From Pirellulales bacterium (GTDB lineage Bacteria; Planctomycetota; Planctomycetia; Pirellulales; JANQPP01): 64,000 nucleotides of DNA. The number at the start of each line of letters is the position of its first letter. The first letter of the stretch is position 1. This document shows positions 1 through 6,575 of this stretch, one piece after another. The DNA lies in the NCBI GenBank assembly GCA_028289405.1, contig JANQPP010000046.1, forward strand, positions 1-64,000, in the 5' to 3' direction. The position numbers and the translations under genes were made by a program. The notes beneath the pieces are model-generated. The model was not told where the DNA came from. It saw nothing but the letters and a program-made list of their open reading frames with translations, and made no database searches.

Positions 1-66
1 CCGAGCGGCCGCCCGCACTGTCCCTACGCGTCCGGCATCCCGCCTCGAACCCTTCCAGGAGCTGAC

Positions 67-1056
67 ATGGATCCTCTCGATATAACCGACAAGCAGCGGC
101 TATTGGAGATGCTGGCCCAGCATCGCCGCGGGCAGGCCCGGGTGATCGATCAGGCCGAGATGCGGGCCGCGCTGGGTCGGCGGGTGCAGGGGCAGGATGC
201 GATCCTCGACGACGTGAGCAAGCTGATCCGCCTGCAGTGGGGCAAACAACGTCGGGATAAGCCGATCGCCAACCTGCTGTTCGTCGGCCCACCCGCCACG
301 GGCAAGACGGAACTGGCCAAGGCGCTGGCCGCATACCTGTTCGGCGACGAGCAGCACATGCTGCGGCTGGATTGCGCGGAGTTTTCGGGGCCGGAGGGAA
401 AGACGCGGCTGATCGGCACCCCCACCGGCTACGTGGGCGCCCAGCAAGGGGGGCAGCTGACCCGGCCCCTGTTCAGCAACCCCCGGCGGCTGATCCTGTT
501 CGACGAGATCGAAAAGGCGTATGCCGGCGTGTTCGATCTGCTGCTGTCGCTGATGGGAGAAGGGCGGCTGACCGAACAGGGGAGCGGCCGGGTGGCCGAC
601 TTCACCCAGTCGGTGATCGTGCTCACCAGCAACGTGGAGCACGAGCGGCTGGGCCAGTTGCGGGAACAGATCGACGATTCACGGGAGCTGGCCAGTGCCG
701 TGCGGAGCGCGCTGGCGGAGTCGCGGGTGTTCCGCCCGGAGATCGTCAGCCGCTTCGACCAGATCTACGTGTTCCAGCCCCTCGATGATGCCACGCGGGC
801 GCGGGTGGCCGGGCTCAAGGTAGCCCAAGCGGGCGAGGAGTTCGGCGTGGCCATCCGGCGGATCGATCCGCAAATCGTGTTCGAGATTGTCACCGAGGGG
901 GAGGCGGAGCAGGACGCGCGGGAACTGCGCCGCCGCGTGGACGACCGGCTGGGGGAAGTGCTGCTGGCGGCCCGCGAACAGGGCTACCGCTGCGTGGCGA
1001 TTGACTTGGACGCCGACGGGAAACCGGTGGTGAGCCAAGTCGTGGACGAGGCGTGA
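67..1056 (+). CDS. Stand-alone Clp-like AAA+ ATPase (AAA_2 type)
   Basis: A 329-residue single-module AAA+ protein that resembles the second ATPase domain of ClpB/ClpV rather than a full disaggregase. Walker A is GPPATGKT (residues 74-81), Walker B LILFDEIE (142-149), and the sensor-1 TSN triplet is near 187-189. A GTPTGYVGAQQGGQL stretch matches the pore-loop region of Clp D2 modules. There is no N-terminal Clp repeat domain and no first ATPase ring. AGGAG lies six bases before ATG 67. It is first in a tight operon with the pseudokinase and Cas4-like genes. As a family member it should remodel or unfold a protein or nucleoprotein partner; the substrate is unknown. The operon could begin further left, outside the window. 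Confidence 0.85.
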   Translation: MDPLDITDKQRLLEMLAQHRRGQARVIDQAEMRAALGRRVQGQDAILDDVSKLIRLQWGKQRRDKPIANLLFVGPPATGKTELAKALAAYLFGDEQHMLRLDCAEFSGPEGKTRLIGTPTGYVGAQQGGQLTRPLFSNPRRLILFDEIEKAYAGVFDLLLSLMGEGRLTEQGSGRVADFTQSVIVLTSNVEHERLGQLREQIDDSRELASAVRSALAESRVFRPEIVSRFDQIYVFQPLDDATRARVAGLKVAQAGEEFGVAIRRIDPQIVFEIVTEGEAEQDARELRRRVDDRLGEVLLAAREQGYRCVAIDLDADGKPVVSQVVDEA

Positions 1057-1066
1057 GGGGACGGTG

Positions 1067-2116
1067 ATGGAACTCGAACAACGCAGTTTTCGCGCGGATC
1101 CGCTGTTGCTCAAACGATTGCGGATCGCCGCTGGCCTGACCGTGCAAAAGTTTCAGGAACGGACCGAACTGAAAGTGGACACGGCCCGGAAGCTGCTGCG
1201 GGGCGAGCCGGTGTTTTTGAGCACGTTGGCCGAGGCGGTGCAGAAGGCCTTTCAGATCGAAAACCCCCTCGAGGTGTTGCATCCGGAGGAACTGGCCCGG
1301 CTGGGCATGCGGACGGAAGTCGCCGCGGCGGGCCAGGTGCTGGAGTGGCGGATCGAGGAGCACTTGAGCGGCTGGCGGGAAACCTCCAACGGCTTGCAGT
1401 ATCAGTTGCTGCGGCTGCGGCATCGCTTTTTGGAGGGCCGCCTCGCGCGGGGCAAATGCTACGAGTTGCGGCACCTGTCGACGGAGGAGCAGAACCGCGT
1501 CGAGGCATACCTGCGGCGGCACGTGGAGGTCTGCGAACGGATCGGCGCGGATCCGCATATCGCCGCGAACCTGACCGCCGCGCGGATCGACGGCCTGTGG
1601 TGGGTGTTGGACCGCTGGGAGGCGGGCGAAACGCTGGCCGACCGCATGCGGGGTGGCCCGCTCGGCGACTACGAACTGCGATTCATCCTCACCGGCATCG
1701 CCCAAGGACTGGCCACGCTGCACCGGGCGAAAATCATTCGCCGTGAGTTGTCCCCAGGCTCCGTGTTGCTGCGGGAAAGCAGCGATCGCCCGCTGCTGAC
1801 CGACCTGGAACTGGCCAAGATCACCGGCCATGTGCCCACCGTGTCGCCCGAGGAGTGGCCGGAGGATCCCTACCGCGCGCCGGAAGTGACCGGCGACGCG
1901 CCGCTGGACATACGAGCGGATATCTACAGCTGGGGGCGGATCTTCGTGGAGGCGGCCAGCGGCGAATTGCCTCCGCCGGGCAGCGAAACCCTCCCCACCG
2001 CCGCGTCCATTCCGCTGGCCGTGCGGGAGGTGGTGCTGGCGGCGGTGGAGCGGCTGCCTAGCCGACGGCCACCCGACATGCGGCCGGTCCTCCGCGCGCT
2101 AAGGGCTTGGCCATGA
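1067..2116 (+). CDS. HTH-fused kinase-like protein, probable pseudokinase
   Basis: The N-terminal ~65 residues look like an XRE-type helix-turn-helix (LKRLRIAAGLTVQKFQ onward). The C-terminal half follows a protein-kinase C-lobe: IIRRELSPGSVLL stands where the HRD catalytic loop should be, LTDLELAKI where DFG should be, and an APE-like YRAPEV plus DIRADIYSWG are recognisable. The catalytic Asp of HRD and the DFG glycine are missing, so phosphotransfer is unlikely; a binding or scaffold role is inferred. A GAGGGGA ribosome site precedes ATG 1067; a GTG three bases earlier is less well placed. The gene ends in an ATGA overlap with the next, so translation of the two is probably coupled. Confidence 0.72.
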   Translation: MELEQRSFRADPLLLKRLRIAAGLTVQKFQERTELKVDTARKLLRGEPVFLSTLAEAVQKAFQIENPLEVLHPEELARLGMRTEVAAAGQVLEWRIEEHLSGWRETSNGLQYQLLRLRHRFLEGRLARGKCYELRHLSTEEQNRVEAYLRRHVEVCERIGADPHIAANLTAARIDGLWWVLDRWEAGETLADRMRGGPLGDYELRFILTGIAQGLATLHRAKIIRRELSPGSVLLRESSDRPLLTDLELAKITGHVPTVSPEEWPEDPYRAPEVTGDAPLDIRADIYSWGRIFVEAASGELPPPGSETLPTAASIPLAVREVVLAAVERLPSRRPPDMRPVLRALRAWP

Positions 2117-3477
2117 GCCGCAAGGTGTTTGAATATTTTTTTGATCCAGAGGATTTGGACCCGCTCGTCGTGGAAGGGGCCGTGCCCCAACGGCCCGCGC
2201 CGCCAGTCGACGTGAAGGATTTCGGTCCCTCACCAGACCCGCGAACACCCTCGGTATCCGATCCGTCTCCGGCGGCAGGACCTCCGTCCGAAACAAACGC
2301 GGACGATCCGCCATCCGATCAAAAACCTCCCCAGGAACCTGTTCCCGTCGCAGTGCCGATCGGCGAAAAACCGCCGATGGACCGTGCGCCGGCAGCGCCC
2401 ACCGTGGCCGGGGCGACGGCGCCTCCGGCTGAACCGGCCCGGCACGAAGAGGGCCGCACGCGGATGCGTCGTTTACTGAGCGTGCATGCCTTGGGCCAGT
2501 ATGTGTTCTGTCCCCGTTCGGCGATCCTGGCCGCCGAAAACGGGGACGACCGGGACGCGGATGAGCCGCCGCCCCGACTGACGTTCCTGCCCAACTTCGA
2601 TCGAGAACGGATCGAAGAAACGCTCTCCACGTACATCGGGCAGCTCGGTTTCCTGGTGGTGTGTGGAGTCTGCCTGCTGCTGCTCATGCGGCTCGGCCTA
2701 CATGCGGGTAGCCGCTGGGTGTTTTATCCGAGCCTCTTGGCGCTGTTGGGTCTCGCGTATGCGGCGTTGGTCACGTGCGTGGCCATCCTGGACTTGACGC
2801 TACGCCGCCGCGCGGCGCTACGGGCCGAGGCGGGGGAACCGGCACCCGAGATCACGCGGATCGCAGCGGTGAATTGGTGGTCCCTGCTGGCGGCCGGCTT
2901 CGCGCCGGTCAACTACCCGCGGCCGTTTCAGCATCCCGAGCTGCCGCTGGAGGGGGCGCCCTGGCGGGTGCTGGAGCGGGGCAGCCTGCGGATTCCGGTG
3001 ATCCGTTCCGGTGGGAGCAAGTTGGGCCCGAAGCGCGGTGAGCTGTATGCCAAACATGAGATCCGGCTGGCCGCCTACGCGTTGCTCTTGGAGGCGGCGG
3101 GACACTGGGAAGTCCCCTACGGCCTGCTGTTTCCCGTCGATTCGCCTCGGGGCCTCGCGCTGCCGATCACTTCGGCGCTACGCGAACGGGCCAGGCGGCT
3201 GCTCATCGCCTGGGACCAACAATTCGAGGCCTCCCAGCGGCACGGCCTGCACCCTCCGCCTCCCGAAAACCGCCACCGCTGCGGAGGCTGCCAGTATGGC
3301 CAGCCGCTTCCCATCCGCGAGCCGGAGGTGGCCCGTGCCCACAAGGCGGGCCGCCCGCTGGTCGTGCTGCGGCAGCGGCGGGGTGACTTGTTTCACTGCG
3401 CCTGCGGCGACCGCTTTAACTGGATGCCGCCCCATCGCACGACCGTGAAACGACGGCTCACCGCCACGGTGGAATGA
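2113..3477 (+). CDS. Membrane-anchored Cas4-like (PD-(D/E)XK family) protein
   Basis: 454 residues. A proline-rich, low-complexity N-terminus (~30-110) leads to a Cas4-type entry motif, LLSVHALGQYVFCPRSA (Cys133), then two hydrophobic segments (~178-197 and ~204-228). The C-terminal part has a RecB/Cas4-like HEIRLAAYALLLE helix followed by CGGCQYG (Cys390, Cys393) and a HCACGD pair (Cys429, Cys431). Cas4 proteins bind an iron-sulphur cluster with one N-terminal and three C-terminal cysteines, which this layout resembles. The acidic metal-binding residues of the nuclease core are not obvious, so activity is uncertain. Start ATG 2113 shares an ATGA overlap with the pseudokinase. No cas1, cas2 or CRISPR array is near. 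Confidence 0.6.
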   Translation: MSRKVFEYFFDPEDLDPLVVEGAVPQRPAPPVDVKDFGPSPDPRTPSVSDPSPAAGPPSETNADDPPSDQKPPQEPVPVAVPIGEKPPMDRAPAAPTVAGATAPPAEPARHEEGRTRMRRLLSVHALGQYVFCPRSAILAAENGDDRDADEPPPRLTFLPNFDRERIEETLSTYIGQLGFLVVCGVCLLLLMRLGLHAGSRWVFYPSLLALLGLAYAALVTCVAILDLTLRRRAALRAEAGEPAPEITRIAAVNWWSLLAAGFAPVNYPRPFQHPELPLEGAPWRVLERGSLRIPVIRSGGSKLGPKRGELYAKHEIRLAAYALLLEAAGHWEVPYGLLFPVDSPRGLALPITSALRERARRLLIAWDQQFEASQRHGLHPPPPENRHRCGGCQYGQPLPIREPEVARAHKAGRPLVVLRQRRGDLFHCACGDRFNWMPPHRTTVKRRLTATVE

Positions 3478-3524
3478 TCGGTTGCGCCACGGCACGCGCG
3501 GGCATGTCGTTTCGACGAAGTGGC

Positions 3525-3540
3525 CCGAGAACATTCTCGG
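3525..3540. promoter_or_regulatory. 16-bp palindrome between convergent genes
   Basis: CCGAGAA and TTCTCGG form a perfect 7-bp inverted repeat around CA. It sits in the 77-bp gap between the stops of the Cas4-like gene and the kinase gene. It has no T-tract on either strand, so it is a poor intrinsic terminator; it may be a protein-binding site or simply chance. Confidence 0.3.
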
Positions 3541-3554
3541 AGATGTCCGAATCT

Positions 3555-4556
3555 CTACCGGTTTCTCCGCGCGAACACTCGATGGATCCGTTCGATACCC
3601 CACACCAACGCCTGTTCCGCCCGCGACAGCCGGCTCCCTTTCCGCAAACGGTGATGGAGCGCGTCCCAGGTGGCCAGCCATTCCGTCGAAGTGGCGAACC
3701 GCTGGTCCGGATGGGGCTGCAAACCGGTTCCCAGACAGGCATCCAACAGTCGAAGTGCCTGGACCGGCAACCGCTGGCGCGAAGGGATCAAACGGGAAGG
3801 AGGGATATACGCTTCGGCGGCCAAGTCCGCCCAATCGGGCGTGCCGGCCTGGCCGCCCAGCCCCTCGTAGGGGACCGCCAACGTGAACAGTTCATAGGCG
3901 ATCGCCGACAGCGAAAACTGGTCCGACCGCCAGTCCTCCGCGGCATGTTGGGCCAACCGTTCGGGGGCCGCGTAGGGACGTGTAAAATCGATTCGCTCGC
4001 GCCGCGCCGAGAATTCCAGGGGCCAAGCGGATCCAAAATCGATCACCACCAACTGGCTCGTGCCGCTGGTCAGCACGAGATTGGCCGGACACAAATCGCC
4101 GTGCACCAGGTGCGTTTTCCGGTGGTAGTGCGATACGCCGTGGATTAAACCGCGGACCAGCCGCACCACCTCCGGAGCGCTGGGGCGGGGCACGCTGCCA
4201 TCGCGTAATCCATGCAAAAAGCGGCGCAGGTTCGTGCCATGCACCCACGCCAACACGACCGTGTATTGATCACCTTGGCGGACGAAATCGATGATGCCCG
4301 GGAAGTTGCGCGAGGCCCGGGGACCGCTCACGCGCCGCAAGGTTTCCCGCCGCTGGCGGGTCATGTCGGACGCGGGAATCTGGTGCAGCGCGCGGTAATC
4401 TCCGTCCGGTCCGGCATGCCGATCGAACACGCGATACGCGCCCCGCGGGCTCAACTTTTCCAGCGCCAAATAGGTGCGTCCCCGCACAAAAAAAGCCCGC
4501 AATACGGGCTCATTTCGGCCTCGAAAATGGACGTTCTTTGGAATGCGTGGCGGCAT
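3555..4556 (-). CDS. Serine/threonine protein kinase-like protein
   Basis: 333 residues. The catalytic loop HGDLCPANL (152-160) and DFG (173-175) are intact, followed by YAAPERL and DQFSLSAIAYELF, all typical of eukaryotic-like kinases. The beta-3 segment reads YRALHQI, so the usual ATP-anchoring Lys of VAIK appears to be His; this is read from a by-eye alignment. No transmembrane segment or sensor domain is seen. It faces the AAA+/pseudokinase/Cas4-like operon tail to tail and may act on that system. ATG 4556 is preferred: the 89 residues upstream in frame look non-coding. No strong ribosome site is visible. Confidence 0.75.
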   Translation of the reverse strand: MPPRIPKNVHFRGRNEPVLRAFFVRGRTYLALEKLSPRGAYRVFDRHAGPDGDYRALHQIPASDMTRQRRETLRRVSGPRASRNFPGIIDFVRQGDQYTVVLAWVHGTNLRRFLHGLRDGSVPRPSAPEVVRLVRGLIHGVSHYHRKTHLVHGDLCPANLVLTSGTSQLVVIDFGSAWPLEFSARRERIDFTRPYAAPERLAQHAAEDWRSDQFSLSAIAYELFTLAVPYEGLGGQAGTPDWADLAAEAYIPPSRLIPSRQRLPVQALRLLDACLGTGLQPHPDQRFATSTEWLATWDALHHRLRKGSRLSRAEQALVWGIERIHRVFARRNR

Positions 4557-4889
4557 CGGCTCGCTGCTTTCGGTCGCCAGCGCCGGATGGTCGCCCCTTA
4601 CGGGTGCGCGGCGCAACTTGCGGGATTCATGGTTGTGAACAAACGAAAGCGTCGTCCCTGCACCTAAACCATGAGCGGAGCACGCGTTTCCGGTGTTTCG
4701 CGGCCCGAAAATTCTCGTCGCCGGTGGACGCAGGTCGAGGCAACAGGTGGACGGCGCACCGTGCGCGGTATTGGGCCGCGTCCTAGGGCGTATCCCGCCC
4801 AACGAGAATGGCCCCAAAACCATGCCCCGTCGGGGGCTCGGCGAGCGACAATGCCCTGCGCACGATTCGTTTCCCCAGGAGACCTCACC
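4557..4889. other. Divergent intergenic region
   Basis: 333 bases between the kinase gene (leftward) and the small-protein/relaxation operon (rightward). The open frames here have no recognisable product. It carries the first copy of the 29-bp repeat (4794-4822) and presumably the promoters of both units. Confidence 0.5.
4794..4822 (+). repeat. 29-bp direct repeat, copy 1
   Basis: An exact match, base for base, to 11452-11480. The core is AGAATGGCCCCAAA. It ends 67 bases before ATG 4890, where a promoter or operator would lie. Flanks on both sides differ between copies, so the repeated unit is sharply bounded. A diverged third copy is at 13607-13632. Confidence 0.8.
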
Positions 4890-5168
4890 ATGCGTACCTT
4901 TTTTGATTACCTGCGGCGGCGGGCCTACGAGGCGGTGCTGGCCGGTGCCCGTGACGCGCTGGCGGAGCTGGAACTGCCCGCCGACGGATTGTCACGTGCC
5001 AGCCCCGCGCCGACCCCACAACCCGTCTGCAATTGTCCGCCGGGCGAAGCCGGCCGGCAACCGGAACCTCCGCCTGAACCTCGGAACGGACGCGCGCCGT
5101 CCGCCGACCGATGGTCGGGGCCCCGTAAGCAGGAGCCGCGTCGGCAGCCGGGGAAGCCGAAGCGATGA
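4890..5168 (+). CDS. Small proline/arginine-rich hypothetical protein
   Basis: 92 residues, not recognised. The first ~35 residues (MRTFFDYLRRRAYEAVLAG...) could form an amphipathic helix; the rest is a basic, proline-rich tail with PEPPPEPR and two cysteines in VCNC. CAGGAG lies eight bases before ATG 4890. Its stop overlaps the next start as ATGA, so it is probably the first gene of an operon with the two winged-helix genes and the coupling ATPase. Confidence 0.6.
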   Translation: MRTFFDYLRRRAYEAVLAGARDALAELELPADGLSRASPAPTPQPVCNCPPGEAGRQPEPPPEPRNGRAPSADRWSGPRKQEPRRQPGKPKR

Positions 5169-5788
5169 CCGGGCGGGAAGCGGCCATCGTCCGCGCGCTG
5201 GCGGAACAGGTGCGGGTGATGACCGTCGAACAGATCGCTGGCACGTGGTGGACGCCGACGCGTTGGGGACGCGGTCGGTCCGCCGCGGCGCTCCGCCGTT
5301 TGGCCAGCGAAGGCTGGCTGCACTTGCAAACCGCGCTGGCACGGCCCATCCAACCGCTGGGCGGGCCCTTGATCGCCTGGCGGCCCGGTCAAAGGCGGCC
5401 CGACCTGCCGTCCGTGGCGCGGCGGTTGCACCGCCGGGCCCGAGCCGAGGCCCGGCCGGTGGAAGTGGTGTGCGCCGCGCCGCGGGGAGTGATCCGCTTC
5501 GCCTCCGGCCGCGCGCCCTCCACCAAATCGGCGCAGCTGACGCATGACCTGCACGTCAGTGAAGTCTACTTGCACTACCGGCGGCGCGGCCTGCCGGAGG
5601 GGGGCTGGGCCAGCGAGGACCGCCTGCCCCCGGAGTGGCCCTTGCGGCAACGGCCCGACGCACTGCTCCACAATGCTGCTAGGGAATGGATCCGCGCCAT
5701 CGAATACGGCGGCGACTATCCGGCGGCGCGGCTGCGGGAACTGCACGAAGGATTCGCCCGCATCGGCCTGGCCTACGAGATCTGGTGA
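5165..5788 (+). CDS. Replication-relaxation family winged-helix protein
   Basis: 207 residues. An N-terminal winged-helix (REAAIVRALAEQVRVMTVEQIA ... AALRRLASEGWL) is followed by the conserved core seen in Replic_Relax (PF13814-type) proteins: LTHDLHVSEVYLHY, then RPDALLHN and IEYGGDYPAARLRELH. These proteins occur on plasmids and integrative elements beside mobilisation genes and are thought to bind DNA at or near oriT or origins. The gene is coupled by ATGA to the small protein upstream. The next gene is a diverged relative. Confidence 0.75.
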   Translation: MTGREAAIVRALAEQVRVMTVEQIAGTWWTPTRWGRGRSAAALRRLASEGWLHLQTALARPIQPLGGPLIAWRPGQRRPDLPSVARRLHRRARAEARPVEVVCAAPRGVIRFASGRAPSTKSAQLTHDLHVSEVYLHYRRRGLPEGGWASEDRLPPEWPLRQRPDALLHNAAREWIRAIEYGGDYPAARLRELHEGFARIGLAYEIW

Positions 5789-5804
5789 CGGTCGGGAGGC
5801 GCCC

Positions 5805-6548
5805 ATGGACTGGCAAGCACGTTATCTGACCGAGCGGGACCGCCGCGTATTGGACTTCATCGCCCGCTACCGTATCGGCACGGTCCACCTGCTGCGGTCG
5901 CAATGTTTTTCTGGCGAGACCACGGTGGAGAACGTCCACCGCGTGCTGCGGCGGCTCGAGGCGCGCGGCTTGATGCACCGCGTGACCTCCCGGCGAGGGC
6001 TCTCCTATTGCACGTTGTCCCGGCCGGCCTTTCCCATCTTGGGCCTGCCGGCCCGCACGCCGCGTCCACTCACCGAGCAGACGCTGCCGGTGGCCCTGGC
6101 CGTGGCTACCTACTGCGTGGAACGGGGCCTGCGGCGGATGACCACGCAGGAATTCCGGGACCTGTACCCGGAACTGTGGCGGCCCGGCCTGCGGTCGTCG
6201 AACTACGTGCTGGTGGACATCGAGGGCCGGCTGCGACTGGAGATGCTGCTGGTGGACCAAGGGGGCGCGGCGCACCGCATCCACGCGCGGGTCCGCCGGC
6301 TGATCGACCAGCGGAAGGGCCTGCCCAAGTTCCACACGCTGATGCGGGCCGGCCGGTTCCGTGTGATGGTGCTCACTGGCACGCCCGAGCAGGCCGGCAA
6401 GATCGAACGCCGCATCCGCAGCCGCCCCTTCGGCTTGATCGACGTCCAGGCTTGCGTCCTGCCCGTGCTGGCCCCATGGCTGGTCCGCGGCGGGAGGTCG
6501 CCCGGCGCCGGCCCACGTTCCCTGCCACCCCCGCACGACGAAGCTTGA
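5805..6548 (+). CDS. Second replication-relaxation-like winged-helix protein
   Basis: 247 residues. The N-terminus (LTERDRRVLDFIARYRIGTVHLL ... NVHRVLRRLEARGLMHRV) is a winged helix of the same type as the preceding gene; the C-terminal half keeps the general shape (LRLEMLLVDQGG, then a basic RIHARVRRLIDQRKG) but lacks the YGGDY motif. GGGAGG stands six bases before ATG 5805. It lies between its paralogue and the VirD4-like ATPase, which suggests that the two winged-helix proteins act as a pair in mobilisation. Confidence 0.65.
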   Translation: MDWQARYLTERDRRVLDFIARYRIGTVHLLRSQCFSGETTVENVHRVLRRLEARGLMHRVTSRRGLSYCTLSRPAFPILGLPARTPRPLTEQTLPVALAVATYCVERGLRRMTTQEFRDLYPELWRPGLRSSNYVLVDIEGRLRLEMLLVDQGGAAHRIHARVRRLIDQRKGLPKFHTLMRAGRFRVMVLTGTPEQAGKIERRIRSRPFGLIDVQACVLPVLAPWLVRGGRSPGAGPRSLPPPHDEA

Positions 6549-6575
6549 TCGCGAACACCCAACCTCGGATGTACC

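Noticed and set aside
890-1831. 313-codon minus-strand frame over the AAA+ and pseudokinase genes
   Set aside because: Low-complexity, Pro/Gln/His-rich reading typical of an antisense shadow in G+C-rich DNA.
2113-3477. CRISPR-Cas locus suggested by the Cas4-like gene
   Set aside because: No repeat-spacer array and no cas1, cas2 or effector gene is seen anywhere in the window.
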